The notes under the pieces are model-generated. The model searched no databases. It saw only the letters and a program-made list of their open reading frames with translations, and had not been told where the DNA came from. Made by a program: the position numbers and the translations under genes. Shown here piece after piece: positions 5,626-6,675 of a stretch of DNA of 6,675 nt (positions are counted from its first letter, which is position 1; each line of letters begins with the position of its first letter). This DNA comes from Campylobacter sp. Its GTDB lineage: Bacteria > Campylobacterota > Campylobacteria > Campylobacterales > Campylobacteraceae. Location: positions 1-6,675 of the forward strand of contig JAFVMP010000194.1 of assembly GCA_017506845.1 (NCBI GenBank). The letters run 5' to 3'.

Positions 5626-6675
5626 AATATTAGAACAAATTTGGGGAATTAAAGCTTTATATGTTGATGAAAATCATATAAGCGAATTTAGTAGCGATGA
5701 AGCAGCAATAATACTATCTATTACTCCACGAAATTATGATAGATTAATCAAACTTCAAAGCTTAAAAAATATATTTTCAAAAGCAAATTTAAATCTAAAC
5801 GAGTATAGCGTCCAATTAAGTCAAATAGGTATAATCAATGCTATAAAATCTATAAAAATAGATAATCAAAAAGTATTAAATGGGTTAAATGAATTAGCCA
5901 AAAATGAGATTATAGATTTTAATGGATATAATCTTATAAGTGATTTTATAAATAATCTTGAATTAAACCCTACTATTCAAAATAGTGCTGAAACTCAGCC
6001 ATTTCATAAAAATTTACATACATTAAATGAAATTCATCAAATCTTAAGTGAATTTAAACTCAACGAAGTTAGTAAAAGATTAAGCAATGCATATGAAAGT
6101 GCTAATAATTCTAAATTTAAAATAGCAGTTACTGGTGTTATAAATGCTGGTAAAAGCAGTACTCTAAATGCACTAATGAATAAAAAAATCCTAGGTGCAT
6201 CAAATATCCCAGAGACTGCAAATTTAAGCATTTTAACATATAGTCAAGATGAGTATGCTAAGGTCTGCTTTTGGTCGCCAAATGAGCTAGAATCAATGGG
6301 TCTAGAGCCAAAAAAATTAGAAGATAAAATCGTTCCAATAGATGAGCTAAAATCTTATACTACAGCTGCTAATGAGATTAGCAAAATGGTAAAAGAGGTT
6401 ATTTTAGGCATTAAGCTTGATATATTAAAAGATGGAATTGATATTGTAGATACTCCAGGACTTGATGATGCAGTAGTGCTTCGCGAGATCTTAACAGCAA
6501 ACTATATGAGTCAAAGTGATTTTACTCTACATCTAATGAACGCTAGTCAAAGTGCGACTAAAAAGGATATGACTTTTATCGTAAATACACTAAAAAATGG
6601 TAAAAGTGGCGGGCTTATAATTGGGCTTACTCATGTAGATAAACTTAGCCAAAATGATATAAAAGAGGTGCTAAA
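5618..6675 (+). CDS. Dynamin-like GTPase, N-terminal part (3' end outside window)
   Basis: The frame is open from ATG 5618 to the window end: 352 codons with no stop. After a polar, probably helical N-terminal region of about 165 residues comes a dynamin-type GTPase domain. G1 is GVINAGKSS (173-181, Lys179), the G2 threonine is probably Thr200 in IPETANLS, G3 is DTPG (278-281) and G4 is THVD (338-341), where His replaces the common Lys. The arrangement fits the Campylobacter dynamin-like pair known in C. jejuni as Cj0411/Cj0412 (DLP1/DLP2), which assemble together and tether membranes; full-length members have roughly 600-730 residues, so about half is missing. The long region before G1 suggests the DLP1 type, but that cannot be settled here. 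The membrane-binding part would lie in the unseen C-terminal half. Whether a second dynamin-like gene follows is a prediction. Confidence 0.88.
   Translation, partial: MVEILEQIWGIKALYVDENHISEFSSDEAAIILSITPRNYDRLIKLQSLKNIFSKANLNLNEYSVQLSQIGIINAIKSIKIDNQKVLNGLNELAKNEIIDFNGYNLISDFINNLELNPTIQNSAETQPFHKNLHTLNEIHQILSEFKLNEVSKRLSNAYESANNSKFKIAVTGVINAGKSSTLNALMNKKILGASNIPETANLSILTYSQDEYAKVCFWSPNELESMGLEPKKLEDKIVPIDELKSYTTAANEISKMVKEVILGIKLDILKDGIDIVDTPGLDDAVVLREILTANYMSQSDFTLHLMNASQSATKKDMTFIVNTLKNGKSGGLIIGLTHVDKLSQNDIKEVL

Noticed and set aside
6037..6231. Open frame of 64 codons on the minus strand, leucine-rich
   Set aside because: Antisense to the G1 region of the dynamin-like GTPase; hydrophobic look comes from AT-rich reverse codons.
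1..6675. Search for CRISPR repeats, tRNA or rRNA, insertion sequences and long poly-G/C phase-variable tracts
   Set aside because: None seen; the longest C run noticed is five bases (within pgi), and no directly repeated units or terminal inverted repeats of mobile elements were found by eye.

Overview
The window looks like the chromosome of a Campylobacter species (Campylobacterota). It is strongly AT-rich. The Dps, Pgi and GalU proteins are of the short epsilonproteobacterial type and lie in the order galU-pgi-dps, which I recall from C. jejuni. It also carries a FlgS-type soluble flagellar sensor kinase and a Campylobacter-type dynamin-like GTPase. The species cannot be fixed from the sequence. 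The presence of a short DsbI-type oxidase and the position of flgS next to galU suggest a relative of the C. fetus/hyointestinalis group rather than C. jejuni itself; this is inference from memory, not a search.

Layout. Positions 1-492 (+) hold the 3' part of a YceI-family periplasmic protein gene. It converges, across a hairpin at 499-518, on a minus-strand block that runs from 4951 down to 527: a DUF234-like protein (TTG start), flgS, galU, pgi and dps. The first two genes overlap by 8 nt, flgS and galU are about 60 nt apart, and galU and pgi overlap, so these four could be one transcript. dps has its own promoter with a TATAAT box, a good ribosome binding site and conspicuous inverted repeats. 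At 4952-5031 two promoters diverge. The plus-strand one drives dsbI (5032-5625), which overlaps by 8 nt a large dynamin-like GTPase gene (from 5618) that runs off the end of the window.

Function. Pgi and GalU belong to precursor supply: fructose-6-P to glucose-6-P, then (via a phosphoglucomutase not seen here) glucose-1-P to UDP-glucose for surface polysaccharides. FlgS is the kinase that reads the state of the flagellar export apparatus and activates FlgR/sigma-54. Dps stores iron and protects DNA. DsbI reoxidises a periplasmic thiol oxidase. The dynamin-like protein probably remodels or tethers membranes.

No mobile element, CRISPR array, rRNA, tRNA or long poly-G/C phase-variable tract was seen. 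Most of the window is ordinary core genome. The parts worth a second look are the standalone DUF234-like nuclease-fold protein coupled to flgS, the dsbI/dynamin-like coupling, and the operator-like repeats at two promoters.
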